Shown here: positions 1-8,772 of the stretch, in pieces
Layout of the letters: the number at the start of each line of letters is the position of its first letter
Position numbering within the stretch: position 1 is the stretch's first letter
Assembly (NCBI GenBank): GCA_016745315.1
Contig: CP066886.1
Span: forward strand, 4,216,501-4,280,500
Source: Arthrospira sp. PCC 9108
GTDB taxonomy: Bacteria; Cyanobacteriota; Cyanobacteriia; Cyanobacteriales; Microcoleaceae
DNA length: 64,000 nucleotides
Reading direction: 5' to 3'
Translations under genes and position numbers: made by a program
Notes under the pieces: model-generated
What the model saw: only the letters and a program-made list of their open reading frames with translations
The model's database searches: none
What the model was told of the DNA's origin: nothing

Positions 1-1
1 A

Positions 2-199
2 ATTATCGAGGCGGTAGATGAGTTTGGCGAAAAAGCACCCGGCCCGAATGTTGGACAATACAATTTAACGGATGTTTTGCCCAAAATTTCCCCAGCCGAT
101 GAAATCGAGCTTTACTTGTCGATCGCTGAAACAAAATGTGCGATCGCTATCCCGTCTCCAGTAGTTCTGGAATGGAAGGCGATCGATAATCCTGGTTAA
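2..199 (+). CDS. C-terminal part of an unidentified protein (5' end outside window)
   Basis: An open frame enters from the left edge and runs 65 codons to a TAA at 197-199. The visible peptide starts IIEAVDEFGEKAPG and ends LEWKAIDNPG. It is mixed in composition and soluble-looking, with no motif I recognise, and contains HIP1-type GATCGC sites like its neighbours. It is convergent with the M48 protease gene 47 bp away. Function unknown; it could be the tail of a larger conserved gene. Confidence 0.5.
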   Translation: MIEAVDEFGEKAPGPNVGQYNLTDVLPKISPADEIELYLSIAETKCAIAIPSPVVLEWKAIDNPG

Positions 200-246
200 T
201 AATTTCTTAGGGTGGAGAAAAATAATTGTCTCCACTCTATCCCTGA

Positions 247-2187
247 TTATGGTTGACTGGGTGCATCTAAAAACGGTGGAATAGGACAGTTAAGAGAAAT
301 CACGATCGCCCTTAGTAACTCGGCTTGGTCTAAGGTGACATTGTGATCCGCCAAGACGGTATAGGCGCAAGCATCAACTACCGCCTGTTTAAGTTTGGGG
401 GCGGCGAGTTCCAGACGTTTGAGGCTTTCACCGACTTGAGTTAAACTATATTCACCGGGCGCGGTGGGTAAAGTTTCCCCGGAATTTTTAGGTAGGCGCA
501 ACAGTCCGGCTTGAAAAGCTATATCAACCGCCCCCGGAGAATCTTGGCCGACGCGAGCCAAAGCTGATAACACAGTAACACAATCAGACCAAATCTGTTT
601 AATGTCAGTAAACTTAACTTTAGATTCCGGTTGTGTACTCGGAAAGTAGTTAGTCAACCGTTGACGCAACACAACAAAAATCGCATACTCGGACAGACTC
701 AGATGATTGTCAGCCTTAATCAAAACCCTGGCTTGTTTCAGCAGTTGGGTACACTGGCTAACACTTCCACCACGCAAAGCAGGTATGGCTAAATCAATCA
801 ACGGTAGACGAGTCCGCGCGTTCAAACTCTCCAGGTAGGGACTGAGGTTTTCGATCATTTCCAACACTGGCGGCGGGGAGGACTCTCGCAAGGAAGACAT
901 TTGGCGATCGCGCACTTCTGGGTCTGTATGCAACAATAAACTATAGATAATGGCGATCGCTCCATTTACATCACGGGTAGCCATGCGTACAGGTTCGGGA
1001 ATATCCGCCAAAAACCCCCGCACATTATCAAGATGTTTGGGGTTGGTAGTCCCCACTCCGGCGACTACCCTATCCGGTGAAACTGACAACGACTCCGGTT
1101 GAGGCTGTGGTTGAGGCGATGAACCCGCAAACCCCGCCACCATTTCATTACCGGAAGCTATAGACGACATAGAGGGATTATTTCCGGTTTCTTCCACCGA
1201 CCAAGTGCGACCGGCGAAACCTTCCAAACGCTTAACCCTTTCTTTCACAGGGGGATGAGTTGCAAAGATTTGTCCGAAACTCTCAAAAATCCCTGTAAAC
1301 GCCTCCCCAAAAAACAGGTGACTAGCTTCTTCAGCCCTAGGATTTCTTACCTTAGAACCAGATTTATAACCCGCAATCTTTTGTAGTGCGCCACTAATAC
1401 CGTCAGGGTTGCGGGTAAACTGAACTGCAGAAGCATCCGCTAAAAACTCCCGTTGGCGAGAAACAGCACTTTTAATTAACCTTCCGCAAAAAAAGCCGAC
1501 CCCGCCAATAACTACCATTCCTAAACCAATAATCAATCCCGAATCTTTGCCCTTTGACGACGATTTGCCACTACCTCCCCCTAAAAAACTACCCCTTAAC
1601 ATTACCCGACCTATAAGATAAATGAAAATCAAACCCTGAATTACTCCGATTAGTCGCAGATTTAGGCGCATATCTCCATTGAGAATATGGCTAAATTCAT
1701 GGGCGATTACTCCTTGTAACTCATCGCGATCGAGTTGTTCTAAACAGCCTCGCGTTACCCCAATTACTGCGTCATTGGGAGTAAATCCCGCCGCGAAAGC
1801 ATTGATTCCCTGTTCTTCCCCCAAAACATACACTTCGGGAACGGAAATTCCAGAGGCGATCGCCATTTCCTCGACAATATTAAGTAGTCGTTTCTCCAGT
1901 TCATCCCCGGTCATGCGATCGACTAATGTTCCCCCCAAATCCTCAGCGACTACCTTACCTCCCCCCCGTAATTGAATAGATTTCTGGACACTTCCCGCGC
2001 CGACAGTGCCGATAACTCCCAAGGCGACTAAGAACAACAGTTCCGGTTGCCATACTAACCGATCAAACTGTGCAAATACCACCACCCCATATAATAGGAT
2101 AATCATCACAATCACAGCCACCACAAACAAACCCAGCAAATAAACCGTGTTTTGTCTGGCTTGGTCTTGATGCTCAAAGAAATTCAT
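247..2187 (-). CDS. M48 family (HtpX-like) membrane zinc metalloprotease
   Basis: Integral membrane zinc protease of the M48/HtpX type, probably acting on misfolded membrane proteins. Two N-terminal transmembrane segments lie at about residues 15-38 and 47-65. The zinc motif HEFSH is at 163-167 and the third ligand is probably the Glu of QREFLAD near 247. Two further hydrophobic segments (about 178-198 and 217-236) lie between them. At 646 residues it is about twice the length of HtpX; the extra C-terminal half (after about 340) begins with a PQPQPQP linker and continues as a helical soluble domain of unknown role. It sits 2 bp downstream of the lemA-like gene, so the two are very likely co-transcribed. 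LemA-M48 pairing is a known recurring arrangement. The substrate is not evident. Confidence 0.85.
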   Translation of the reverse strand: MNFFEHQDQARQNTVYLLGLFVVAVIVMIILLYGVVVFAQFDRLVWQPELLFLVALGVIGTVGAGSVQKSIQLRGGGKVVAEDLGGTLVDRMTGDELEKRLLNIVEEMAIASGISVPEVYVLGEEQGINAFAAGFTPNDAVIGVTRGCLEQLDRDELQGVIAHEFSHILNGDMRLNLRLIGVIQGLIFIYLIGRVMLRGSFLGGGSGKSSSKGKDSGLIIGLGMVVIGGVGFFCGRLIKSAVSRQREFLADASAVQFTRNPDGISGALQKIAGYKSGSKVRNPRAEEASHLFFGEAFTGIFESFGQIFATHPPVKERVKRLEGFAGRTWSVEETGNNPSMSSIASGNEMVAGFAGSSPQPQPQPESLSVSPDRVVAGVGTTNPKHLDNVRGFLADIPEPVRMATRDVNGAIAIIYSLLLHTDPEVRDRQMSSLRESSPPPVLEMIENLSPYLESLNARTRLPLIDLAIPALRGGSVSQCTQLLKQARVLIKADNHLSLSEYAIFVVLRQRLTNYFPSTQPESKVKFTDIKQIWSDCVTVLSALARVGQDSPGAVDIAFQAGLLRLPKNSGETLPTAPGEYSLTQVGESLKRLELAAPKLKQAVVDACAYTVLADHNVTLDQAELLRAIVISLNCPIPPFLDAPSQP

Positions 2188-2189
2188 AA

Positions 2190-2801
2190 TTAGAAGGAAA
2201 CGTTAGGAACTTCTTTCACCTCTGGGGATGATTCTTCTAGTAATTGAGCTTCTTGGAAATTGAAGCTACTAGCCACCAAATTACTCGGAAATACATCCTT
2301 TTTGGTATTGTAAACAGTTACGGCATCGTTAAAAGCCTGTCGCGCAAAAGCAATCTTATTTTCAGTAGAGCGCAACTCTTCCATGAGTTGATCCATGGAT
2401 TTATCAGCCTTTAAATCGGGGTAGGCTTCCGACAGAGCAAATAACCTTCCTAATGTACCCGTTAAAGCGGCTTCCGCCTGTCCTAATTCTTGCATAGCTT
2501 GGGGGTCGCCAGGGTTCGAGGCTGCTTGATTCGTGGCGGTAACAGCAGCATTGCGAGCGGCAATAACTGCTTCTAAGGTTCCCCTTTCATGAGCCATATA
2601 ACCCTTGACTGTTTCGACCAAATTCGGGATTAAATCATGGCGGCGTTTGAGTTGAACATCAATCTGAGCATAGGCATTTTGATAGCGTCTGCGTAGGCGT
2701 GCTAGGCTATTATATGCCTGGACACCTACAATAGCCACCAGGATGACCACAACAATACCGATGACAAGCAAAACGGCGAAAATTCCAGCAAGTATCTCCA
2801 C
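2190..2801 (-). CDS. lemA: LemA family protein
   Basis: LemA-family membrane protein with one N-terminal transmembrane helix (about residues 4-27) followed by a cytoplasmic helical bundle. The family signature is visible in YNSLARLRRRYQNAYAQID and KRRHDLIPNLVETVKGY, and further on in RLFALSEAYPDLKA. Its 203 residues are normal for the family. The start is GTG at 2799-2801, preceded by a good AAGGAGAT Shine-Dalgarno. The gene lies immediately upstream of the M48 protease in the same direction with a 2-bp gap, indicating one operon. The biochemical function of LemA proteins is not established; a scaffold or partner role for the protease is inferred from the pairing. Confidence 0.88.
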   Translation of the reverse strand: MEILAGIFAVLLVIGIVVVILVAIVGVQAYNSLARLRRRYQNAYAQIDVQLKRRHDLIPNLVETVKGYMAHERGTLEAVIAARNAAVTATNQAASNPGDPQAMQELGQAEAALTGTLGRLFALSEAYPDLKADKSMDQLMEELRSTENKIAFARQAFNDAVTVYNTKKDVFPSNLVASSFNFQEAQLLEESSPEVKEVPNVSF

Positions 2802-3090
2802 AGTCTAGGATCTCCTTGGCGTGTGTCTGCATGGTTCGCGGATTTGACGCGGGTTATACTCGGTGTATCAAGCTGGATTAGTTTAATTATGTTTTCCCAA
2901 CCTAAAAGAAGTAACCCGGCTATGGGGCGCATTATAACATAATCAAATCTGGCTAACCACAAATTGTTACACTTTTTAACTTAACCCGCACTCCCACCCC
3001 GGACAAAATAGAAACTGGCTACTTGGCTTCGCCACTGTACTCGAGGTGTGGTTAGAATCTACTCGAGATTAATTATAGGTCAAGTTGACT

Positions 3091-4374
3091 ATGAATCCTG
3101 CTTTGACGAACTTTGGCGATCGCATGTCTCGTTTAACGGGAGTGCGAGCCATTATGAAAGATATTATCGAAACCTTGCGCTCTGGTAAAGGTCAAAAATT
3201 CATTAATTTAAGCGCCGGAAACCCGGTCATCTTACCAGAAGTCGAACAACTTTGGCGCGAATGTACCGAGCAACTCCTATCTAGTCCCGAATATGGTGAG
3301 GTAGTCTGTCGCTACGGTTCGAGCCAAGGATACCAACCTTTTATTGATGTCATTGTGGAAGATTTTAACTCTCGCTATGGGTTAAATTTAAGCGATCGCA
3401 ATATCCTAGTCACTCCCGGAAGTCAATCAATTTACTTTTACGCCGCCAACGCCTTCGGAGGTTATAACAGCCAAGGACAGCTCAAAAAAATTGTCCTTCC
3501 CCTCAGTCCAGACTATACGGGTTACGGCGGCGTTAGTCTTATTCCCGAGGCGGTTTTTGCTTATCAACCCACCCTCGACATAGACGAAAATTCCCATCGG
3601 TTTAAATATCGACCCGATTTTAATCAACTCTCTATTAATGAGGATACGGGCTGCGTTATTTTTTCCCGTCCCTGTAATCCCAGCGGCAATATTCTCACCT
3701 CAGAAGAAGTGCAAAAAATCGCCGATTTAGCATCCCCTTATGATGTGCCAGTATTCGTAGATTCCGCCTATGCTCCCCCGTTCCCGGCTTTGAATTTTAC
3801 GGACATGGCTCCGGTTTTTGCTGATAATATTATTCACTGTATCAGCCTGTCTAAAGCCGGATTACCCGGAGAGCGTTTAGGTGTCGCCATTGGTAATGAA
3901 GATGTGATTAAAGTTTTGGAAGCCTTCCAAACTAACGCCTGTATTCACTCCCCCCGCTACGGACAAGCTATAGCAGCTAGAGCGATTGGATCGGGAGCTT
4001 TGTCTGATATTTCGGTTGAGGTAATTCGTCCCTACTACAGCAATAAATTTAATATCTTAGAAGCTACTTTAAATGATGCGATGTCTACGGATTTACCCTG
4101 GTTTTTGCATCGCGGAGAAGGGGCAATTTTTGCCTGGCTGTGGTTTAAGGATTTACCAATCACAGACTTAGAACTATATCAGGAGCTGAAAAAGGTGGGT
4201 ATTATCGTGGTTCCTGGTAATTCATTTTTCCCAGGATTACAACAAGAATGGTCTCACAAAAATCAATGTATTCGCATTAGTCTAACTGCTACTGATGAGG
4301 AGATTGTGGAAGGGATGAAGCGTCTAGCTCAGGTGGTCGAAATGGTTTATAGACAGGCTATGGTAGAAGTTTAA
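3091..4374 (+). CDS. avtA: Valine-pyruvate transaminase-like PLP aminotransferase
   Basis: Fold-type I aminotransferase, 427 residues from the ATG at 3091 (a TTG two codons upstream is less likely). The N-terminus resembles AvtA: FGDRMSRLTGVRAIMKDI and then NLSAGNPVILPEV. Further family features are GSQSIYFYAANAF, the PCNPSGN substrate/PLP loop and the Schiff-base lysine in SLSKAGLPGERLG near residue 255. AvtA-type enzymes exchange the amino group between valine or alanine and pyruvate or 2-oxoisovalerate in the cytoplasm. Substrate specificity is inferred from the family. It stands alone, divergent from lemA, and is followed by an inverted repeat. Confidence 0.82.
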   Translation: MNPALTNFGDRMSRLTGVRAIMKDIIETLRSGKGQKFINLSAGNPVILPEVEQLWRECTEQLLSSPEYGEVVCRYGSSQGYQPFIDVIVEDFNSRYGLNLSDRNILVTPGSQSIYFYAANAFGGYNSQGQLKKIVLPLSPDYTGYGGVSLIPEAVFAYQPTLDIDENSHRFKYRPDFNQLSINEDTGCVIFSRPCNPSGNILTSEEVQKIADLASPYDVPVFVDSAYAPPFPALNFTDMAPVFADNIIHCISLSKAGLPGERLGVAIGNEDVIKVLEAFQTNACIHSPRYGQAIAARAIGSGALSDISVEVIRPYYSNKFNILEATLNDAMSTDLPWFLHRGEGAIFAWLWFKDLPITDLELYQELKKVGIIVVPGNSFFPGLQQEWSHKNQCIRISLTATDEEIVEGMKRLAQVVEMVYRQAMVEV

Positions 4375-4410
4375 GTGCTAATTAAGGCTGTATAATTACT
4401 AGAGTTTATC

Positions 4411-4442
4411 GGGGTTCAAAATCTCTGGAATTCTGAACCCCC
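4411..4442 (+). terminator. Hairpin downstream of avtA-like gene
   Basis: Inverted repeat GGGGTTCA (4411-4418) / TGAACCCC (4434-4441), an 8-bp stem with a 15-nt loop, 37 bp past the aminotransferase stop. There is no downstream T-run, so it may be only an mRNA 3' stabiliser. Confidence 0.4.
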
Positions 4443-4607
4443 GTAAATGCTCGATCGCATTTATTCGCACCTGGACGGGAAGGCGATCGCTTCTTAGTCA
4501 ACTTAACGGTAATTCAGAATCGATCGCCACCCGATGAGCATTAATGTAGAATGAATCAGGGATAATCTCAAATCTCGCTCAGAGCCAATATGGGGTCGGA
4601 GGGACAC

Positions 4608-5033
4608 ATGGATGAATTGAAGTATCTAGCTACTTGGGTTCGGGAACAACACGCACGGGAGTATATTCTCACTTGGTTACTCAATCAACCGGGGATCTGG
4701 TGGTCAAATGGTGATGTTTACCAAGCGGCTATACAAAAATCTGGTTCTCGTCTGAAAGAGTATGTAAAAAATAGTAAACAAGAGGGTTTATTCCAGGGGA
4801 TTGCTGATAAAATCAGGAGCGATGAGGCTTGGGATGCGATCGCCCTAAGTTTAGCTCGCCTCATTGCTACCTATCAGGAAGAGCTGGTTAAACTCCAAGA
4901 ACAAAATCGGTTAGATATCAGTAAAGTCTCGGAAATATCCCCAAAGTTCAACCCCGAAATAGATGATATCTGGTCTGCTAATCTTCAGGAGCCCCTACCA
5001 GACCCGAACTCTGACGCTTTAACAGGTCTGTAA
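4608..5033 (+). CDS. Hypothetical protein, about 141 aa
   Basis: Unrecognised soluble protein. It begins MDELKYLATWVREQHAREY and has a Trp-rich segment NQPGIWWSNGDVYQ. A basic stretch and an Asp/Pro-rich, probably disordered tail follow. I prefer the ATG at 4608 because GGAGGG sits just before it; an in-frame ATG at 4590 would add six residues that include the Shine-Dalgarno itself. The gene is single, convergent with the SH3-YkuD gene, and has HIP1-containing codons typical of the host. No function can be assigned. Confidence 0.6.
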   Translation: MDELKYLATWVREQHAREYILTWLLNQPGIWWSNGDVYQAAIQKSGSRLKEYVKNSKQEGLFQGIADKIRSDEAWDAIALSLARLIATYQEELVKLQEQNRLDISKVSEISPKFNPEIDDIWSANLQEPLPDPNSDALTGL

Positions 5034-5048
5034 TTAGTCTATTATCGA

Positions 5049-5738
5049 TTATTGATTATCGATTGATTCGGGTTGAATAATCAAATGAGTGGGAGCATGG
5101 GTGCGGATAAAATCGGTCATCAGATCCCGTTCTTCAATAGTAGGAGTAGCCAAACAGCCAGCGGTTCCGGTTTCTTCATTATCCTTAAAAACGGAAGGAT
5201 CATAATGAACCCCAAACCCACCGCGATCGGTTTCAAAGGTGGGAGTTACTGCTGACCAAACCCCGCCAAATTCGCCGCCAGCATATTCTACGGAACCTGG
5301 TATATCAAAAGTATAAACCCCAAAAGGAATGGGTGTTTGAGAGCCAGGCTGGTCTGATGGTGTTTGCTGACCGATACGACCAGAGATACAGCGGACTGTA
5401 TTAACTAACCATCCCCCAGCATCAAATAACTCGGTGTGATAGACCTTGAGACCACCGGCGATGGTCTGTTGTGTTTGAGTGGCGACAATTTTCGGTCCGG
5501 GAATAGTATTAGCGAGATGATCATCAGTTTCAGTTGTGGGGTTATGAACAGTTAAAAACTCTCGCGACACCCAGCGATCGCCACCAATAGGAACCCAAGT
5601 CAACCCCCCTTGAGGAACAGGAGTTCCGATCACTTCGACAACAGTTCCGGGTTCAACAGTATCAATAACGGGACCATAGGGACTAGAGCGGACATTGAGG
5701 ACATCACCACTGGTAGTAACGATCGCTTGCTGTATCAT
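5049..5738 (-). CDS. SH3b plus L,D-transpeptidase (YkuD-like) protein
   Basis: Two-domain protein of 229 residues. Residues about 3-65 form a bacterial SH3-like domain (DVLNVRSSPYGPVIDTV, then WVPIGGDRWVSREFL), usually a cell-wall ligand binder. Residues about 85-225 look like an L,D-transpeptidase/YkuD fold: IPFGVYTFDIPG, then FGVHYDPS with a conserved-type His, and GTAGCLATP, which fits the [ST]-x-G-C catalytic cysteine pattern. Such enzymes form 3-3 peptidoglycan crosslinks or attach proteins to the wall. I see no signal peptide or membrane anchor, unusual for an exported enzyme, so the annotated start may be late or export may be non-classical. The gene stands alone. Confidence 0.65.
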   Translation of the reverse strand: MIQQAIVTTSGDVLNVRSSPYGPVIDTVEPGTVVEVIGTPVPQGGLTWVPIGGDRWVSREFLTVHNPTTETDDHLANTIPGPKIVATQTQQTIAGGLKVYHTELFDAGGWLVNTVRCISGRIGQQTPSDQPGSQTPIPFGVYTFDIPGSVEYAGGEFGGVWSAVTPTFETDRGGFGVHYDPSVFKDNEETGTAGCLATPTIEERDLMTDFIRTHAPTHLIIQPESIDNQ

Positions 5739-5825
5739 AATTTCGAGTTGTTTGGGTGTAGACTGGTGTTGATTATCAGGGCGATCGCCAAGATCATAAA
5801 CACAGAAAGCGATCGCCGTGGCAAG

Positions 5826-6053
5826 TTATGATGGAGTTTGTTGCAACTCTGGTCTTTCTTCCGCCACAATAGCCCCTTCTACCGGACAGACCTGTAGACA
5901 AATCCCGCAATCAATACAAGTATCGAAATCAATCCAATACCAATCAGTCCCCTTAGTATTCTTACCAGGACCGGGATGGATACAAGCCACCGGACAAGCG
6001 CCAACACAATCAGCGACCCCTTCGCAGACATCAGTAACAATAGTATGAGCCAT
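5826..6053 (-). CDS. 2[4Fe-4S] bacterial-type ferredoxin
   Basis: Small ferredoxin of 75 residues, the usual size for the cyanobacterial 4Fe-4S type. The first cluster motif is irregular (CEGVADCVGACPVACIH). The second is canonical, CIDCGICLQVCPVEGAI. The insert GPGKNTKGTDWYWIDFD between the clusters is characteristic of cyanobacterial homologues of the Synechocystis Fdx7/8 group, proposed to act in stress or low-potential electron transfer. It probably carries electrons between cytoplasmic redox enzymes; no partner is encoded next to it. Confidence 0.88.
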   Translation of the reverse strand: MAHTIVTDVCEGVADCVGACPVACIHPGPGKNTKGTDWYWIDFDTCIDCGICLQVCPVEGAIVAEERPELQQTPS

Positions 6054-6115
6054 AATAAATTCCCCTTTGATAACGCACTGACAAACTAGCCGTTTATACC
6101 TAGTCTCAGCCTAAC

Positions 6116-7855
6116 TCAAAAACCGATATCATCATCATCAAAATCATCACCAAAACCCTCCGACACATTTGGCGGTTGAGTAGGGATAGAAGCAAGAATC
6201 GCATCAATCACCCGACCCACGGGCAAAATTTGCATTCCCAAATCCTCTGGTTTTTGTCCCTTGGGTACAATAGCGCGTTTAAAACCCAACTTAGCCGCCT
6301 CCCGCAATCTTAACTCTAATTGTGAAACCGGGCGCACCTGTCCGCCTAATCCGACTTCCCCGATTAAAATGGTGCGAGGATCAACAAGGCGATCGCGGAA
6401 ACTAGCGACAATGGCGATCGCCACCCCCAAATCCGCCGCCGGTTCATCCACCTTTAACCCTCCCACAGAAGCCACAATCGCATCTAACTTAGAAAGAGGG
6501 ATACCAACGCGCTTTTCCAGAACCGCCAAAATCTGCATCAAACGGCTACTATCAACCCCCGTAGTCGTCCGTCGCGCCGACCCATAACTAGCAGGACTCA
6601 CCAAAGCCTGGATCTCGACCACAATAGGTCTAGTTCCCTCCATAGAGACAATAGTGGCAGTTCCCGGCGAGCAATCATCGCGATTTCCCAAAAACAATTC
6701 CGACGGGTTAGAAACCTCTTGTAAGCCGTGGGAAACCATCTCAAACACGCCAATTTCATGGGTAGCGCCAAATCGATTTTTCATCGATCGCAATAGACGG
6801 TGAGACGCAAAGCGATCGCCCTCAAAATACAATACCGTATCAACCAAATGTTCCAAAACCCTCGGACCCGCCAGGCTGCCATCCTTAGTCACATGACCCA
6901 CAATCAACAAAGTAATATTTTCCCGCTTCGCCACCTGCATCAAAGCCGAGGTACATTCCCGCACCTGAGCCACAGAACCCGGAGCCGATGTTAGACTAGC
7001 AAAATAAACAGTTTGAATACTATCGATGATCGCCAGGGTGGGTTTCAGAGATTCCAACTCCCGCAGGATGACCTCTAAATCCGTCTCTGGGAGCAAAAAT
7101 AAATCCTGCTCTTCCTCACTATTCTGGCTATTCTGGCTATTTTGACCATTTTCCGACTCTGGGGATAATTCCGGTGGCGACTCAGCCGAAGATAAATTAC
7201 CATTTCCTGTAGCGAGGGATGTCTGGTCAAGGCGTTGGTTTCGTAACTGTTGGGTAAACGGGTCAACATTAGTAACTTCCACAGCATCTGAACTATGGTG
7301 GTTATTTACTTGTGCATGATTGTCAGTCTGTAAGTCATCATCACCATCACCATCATCATCAGCCACATTAGCCACTGATTGAGCATTCCATAAACGCTGC
7401 GATCGCAATTTTACCTGTTGTCCAGATTCTTCCGCCGACACATACAGCACCATGGCATGATGGGATAAACTATTAGCCACCTGTAGCAGTAAAGTAGACT
7501 TACCAATACCAGGTTCACCGCCAATCAACACCAACGACCCCGGAACAATGCCACCCCCCAACACCCGATCCAACTCTCCATATCCAGAAGGGATGCGCGA
7601 TTGAGTCTGATCAGAAATCTGGGACAGCCTAAATGATAACCTCGGTTGTCCCAGGTTCGGCTTATGTTCCCCATCCTCAGTTAAGCCAGATCCCAACTCG
7701 CTCCAGCTAAACCGCTGTAGAGACGGCGTAGGCGATGGTTCAACCACCTGTTCTACAAGAGAATTCCAGGCTTGACAATTGGAACAGCGACCAAAGTATT
7801 GGGAGAACTCGGCCCCGCATTCACGACAAACATATAATGTTCGAGGCTTGGGCAT
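6116..7855 (-). CDS. radA: DNA repair protein RadA/Sms with long acidic insert
   Basis: RecA-related branch-migration ATPase for recombinational repair. The order is typical: C4 zinc finger (CRECG...CSNCQ, residues 10-27), Walker A GGEPGIGKST at about 112-121, Walker B LAIIDSIQT at about 274-282, the RadA-specific KNRFG motif, and a C-terminal LonC-like domain (GGLKVDEPAADLGVAIAI). At 579 residues it exceeds the usual 450-510. The excess is an insert at about 160-250, after the first RecA-core strands, rich in Asp, Asn, Gln, Ser and His (DDDGDGDDD, QNSQNSQNS). The insert is probably a disordered loop and leaves the catalytic motifs intact. It is divergent from rpaB. Confidence 0.92.
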   Translation of the reverse strand: MPKPRTLYVCRECGAEFSQYFGRCSNCQAWNSLVEQVVEPSPTPSLQRFSWSELGSGLTEDGEHKPNLGQPRLSFRLSQISDQTQSRIPSGYGELDRVLGGGIVPGSLVLIGGEPGIGKSTLLLQVANSLSHHAMVLYVSAEESGQQVKLRSQRLWNAQSVANVADDDGDGDDDLQTDNHAQVNNHHSSDAVEVTNVDPFTQQLRNQRLDQTSLATGNGNLSSAESPPELSPESENGQNSQNSQNSEEEQDLFLLPETDLEVILRELESLKPTLAIIDSIQTVYFASLTSAPGSVAQVRECTSALMQVAKRENITLLIVGHVTKDGSLAGPRVLEHLVDTVLYFEGDRFASHRLLRSMKNRFGATHEIGVFEMVSHGLQEVSNPSELFLGNRDDCSPGTATIVSMEGTRPIVVEIQALVSPASYGSARRTTTGVDSSRLMQILAVLEKRVGIPLSKLDAIVASVGGLKVDEPAADLGVAIAIVASFRDRLVDPRTILIGEVGLGGQVRPVSQLELRLREAAKLGFKRAIVPKGQKPEDLGMQILPVGRVIDAILASIPTQPPNVSEGFGDDFDDDDIGF

Positions 7856-8006
7856 TGTTTAAAATAGTGGCTGTACAATGCTTATTGTATATGCAAACAA
7901 TGGGATCAACACGCGCTATATCCGACCCGCACAATAGAGGCGATCGCACCTACAGTTAAACTATATGAAACCAAGTCTAGTCTTATAGAGGGAGTATTGA
8001 GGTCAA

Positions 8007-8738
8007 TTGGAAAACCATAAGGAAAGAATTTTAGTTGTCGATGACGAGGCCAGTATCCGCCGGATTTTGGAAACTCGCCTTTCCATGATCGGTTACGATG
8101 TAGTAACTGCCGCCGACGGGGAGGAGGCTTTAGAAACCTTCCGCCTGACAGAACCTGACCTCGTGGTTTTGGATGTGATGATGCCTAAACTAGATGGCTA
8201 CGGAGTTTGTCAGGAATTAAGGAAGGAGTCTGACATCCCCATTATTATGCTCACCGCCTTGGGGGATGTCGCCGATCGCATCACCGGGTTAGAATTAGGC
8301 GCTGATGATTATGTCGTCAAACCCTTTTCACCCAAGGAACTAGAGGCCCGTATCCGTTCCGTCCTGCGCCGCATTGATAAAAATGGCGCTTCTGGAATTC
8401 CCAGTTCTGGAGTTATCCAAATTGCCAGTATTAGGATTGACACCAACAAGCGACAGGTTTACAAAGGTGATGAACGCATCCGCTTAACCGGGATGGAGTT
8501 TAGCCTATTGGAACTCTTGGTCAGTCGGTCAGGAGAACCCTTTTCCCGATCCGAAATTCTCCAGGAAGTTTGGGGATATACTCCCGAACGCCATGTTGAT
8601 ACTCGCGTCGTCGATGTGCATATTTCCCGGCTCAGAGCTAAGTTAGAAGATGATCCTAGCAACCCAGAACTGATTTTGACCGCTCGCGGTACTGGCTATT
8701 TATTCCAGCGCATTATTGATCCTTCAGAAGTGGGTTGA
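8007..8738 (+). CDS. rpaB: Response regulator RpaB (OmpR family)
   Basis: OmpR/PhoB-type response regulator. The receiver is at residues 7-120 with acidic pocket DDE, phospho-acceptor D56 in VVLDVMMPK and the KPF lysine. The winged-helix domain is at about 140-238 (RLTGMEFSLLELLV, RVVDVHISRLRAKLE). The sequence, including SIRRILETRLSMIGYDVVTA, is near-identical to cyanobacterial RpaB (plastid Ycf27). RpaB is the NblS/Hik33 partner controlling high-light and photosystem I genes. The start is TTG at 8007, with GAGG just upstream; the family's N-terminus (MENHKE) supports it. The complex C assembly gene follows after 34 bp, suggesting co-transcription. Confidence 0.93.
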   Translation: MENHKERILVVDDEASIRRILETRLSMIGYDVVTAADGEEALETFRLTEPDLVVLDVMMPKLDGYGVCQELRKESDIPIIMLTALGDVADRITGLELGADDYVVKPFSPKELEARIRSVLRRIDKNGASGIPSSGVIQIASIRIDTNKRQVYKGDERIRLTGMEFSLLELLVSRSGEPFSRSEILQEVWGYTPERHVDTRVVDVHISRLRAKLEDDPSNPELILTARGTGYLFQRIIDPSEVG

Positions 8739-8772
8739 TCGGATCTCAGTTGTCCTTTAGAGCTTCTCATAA

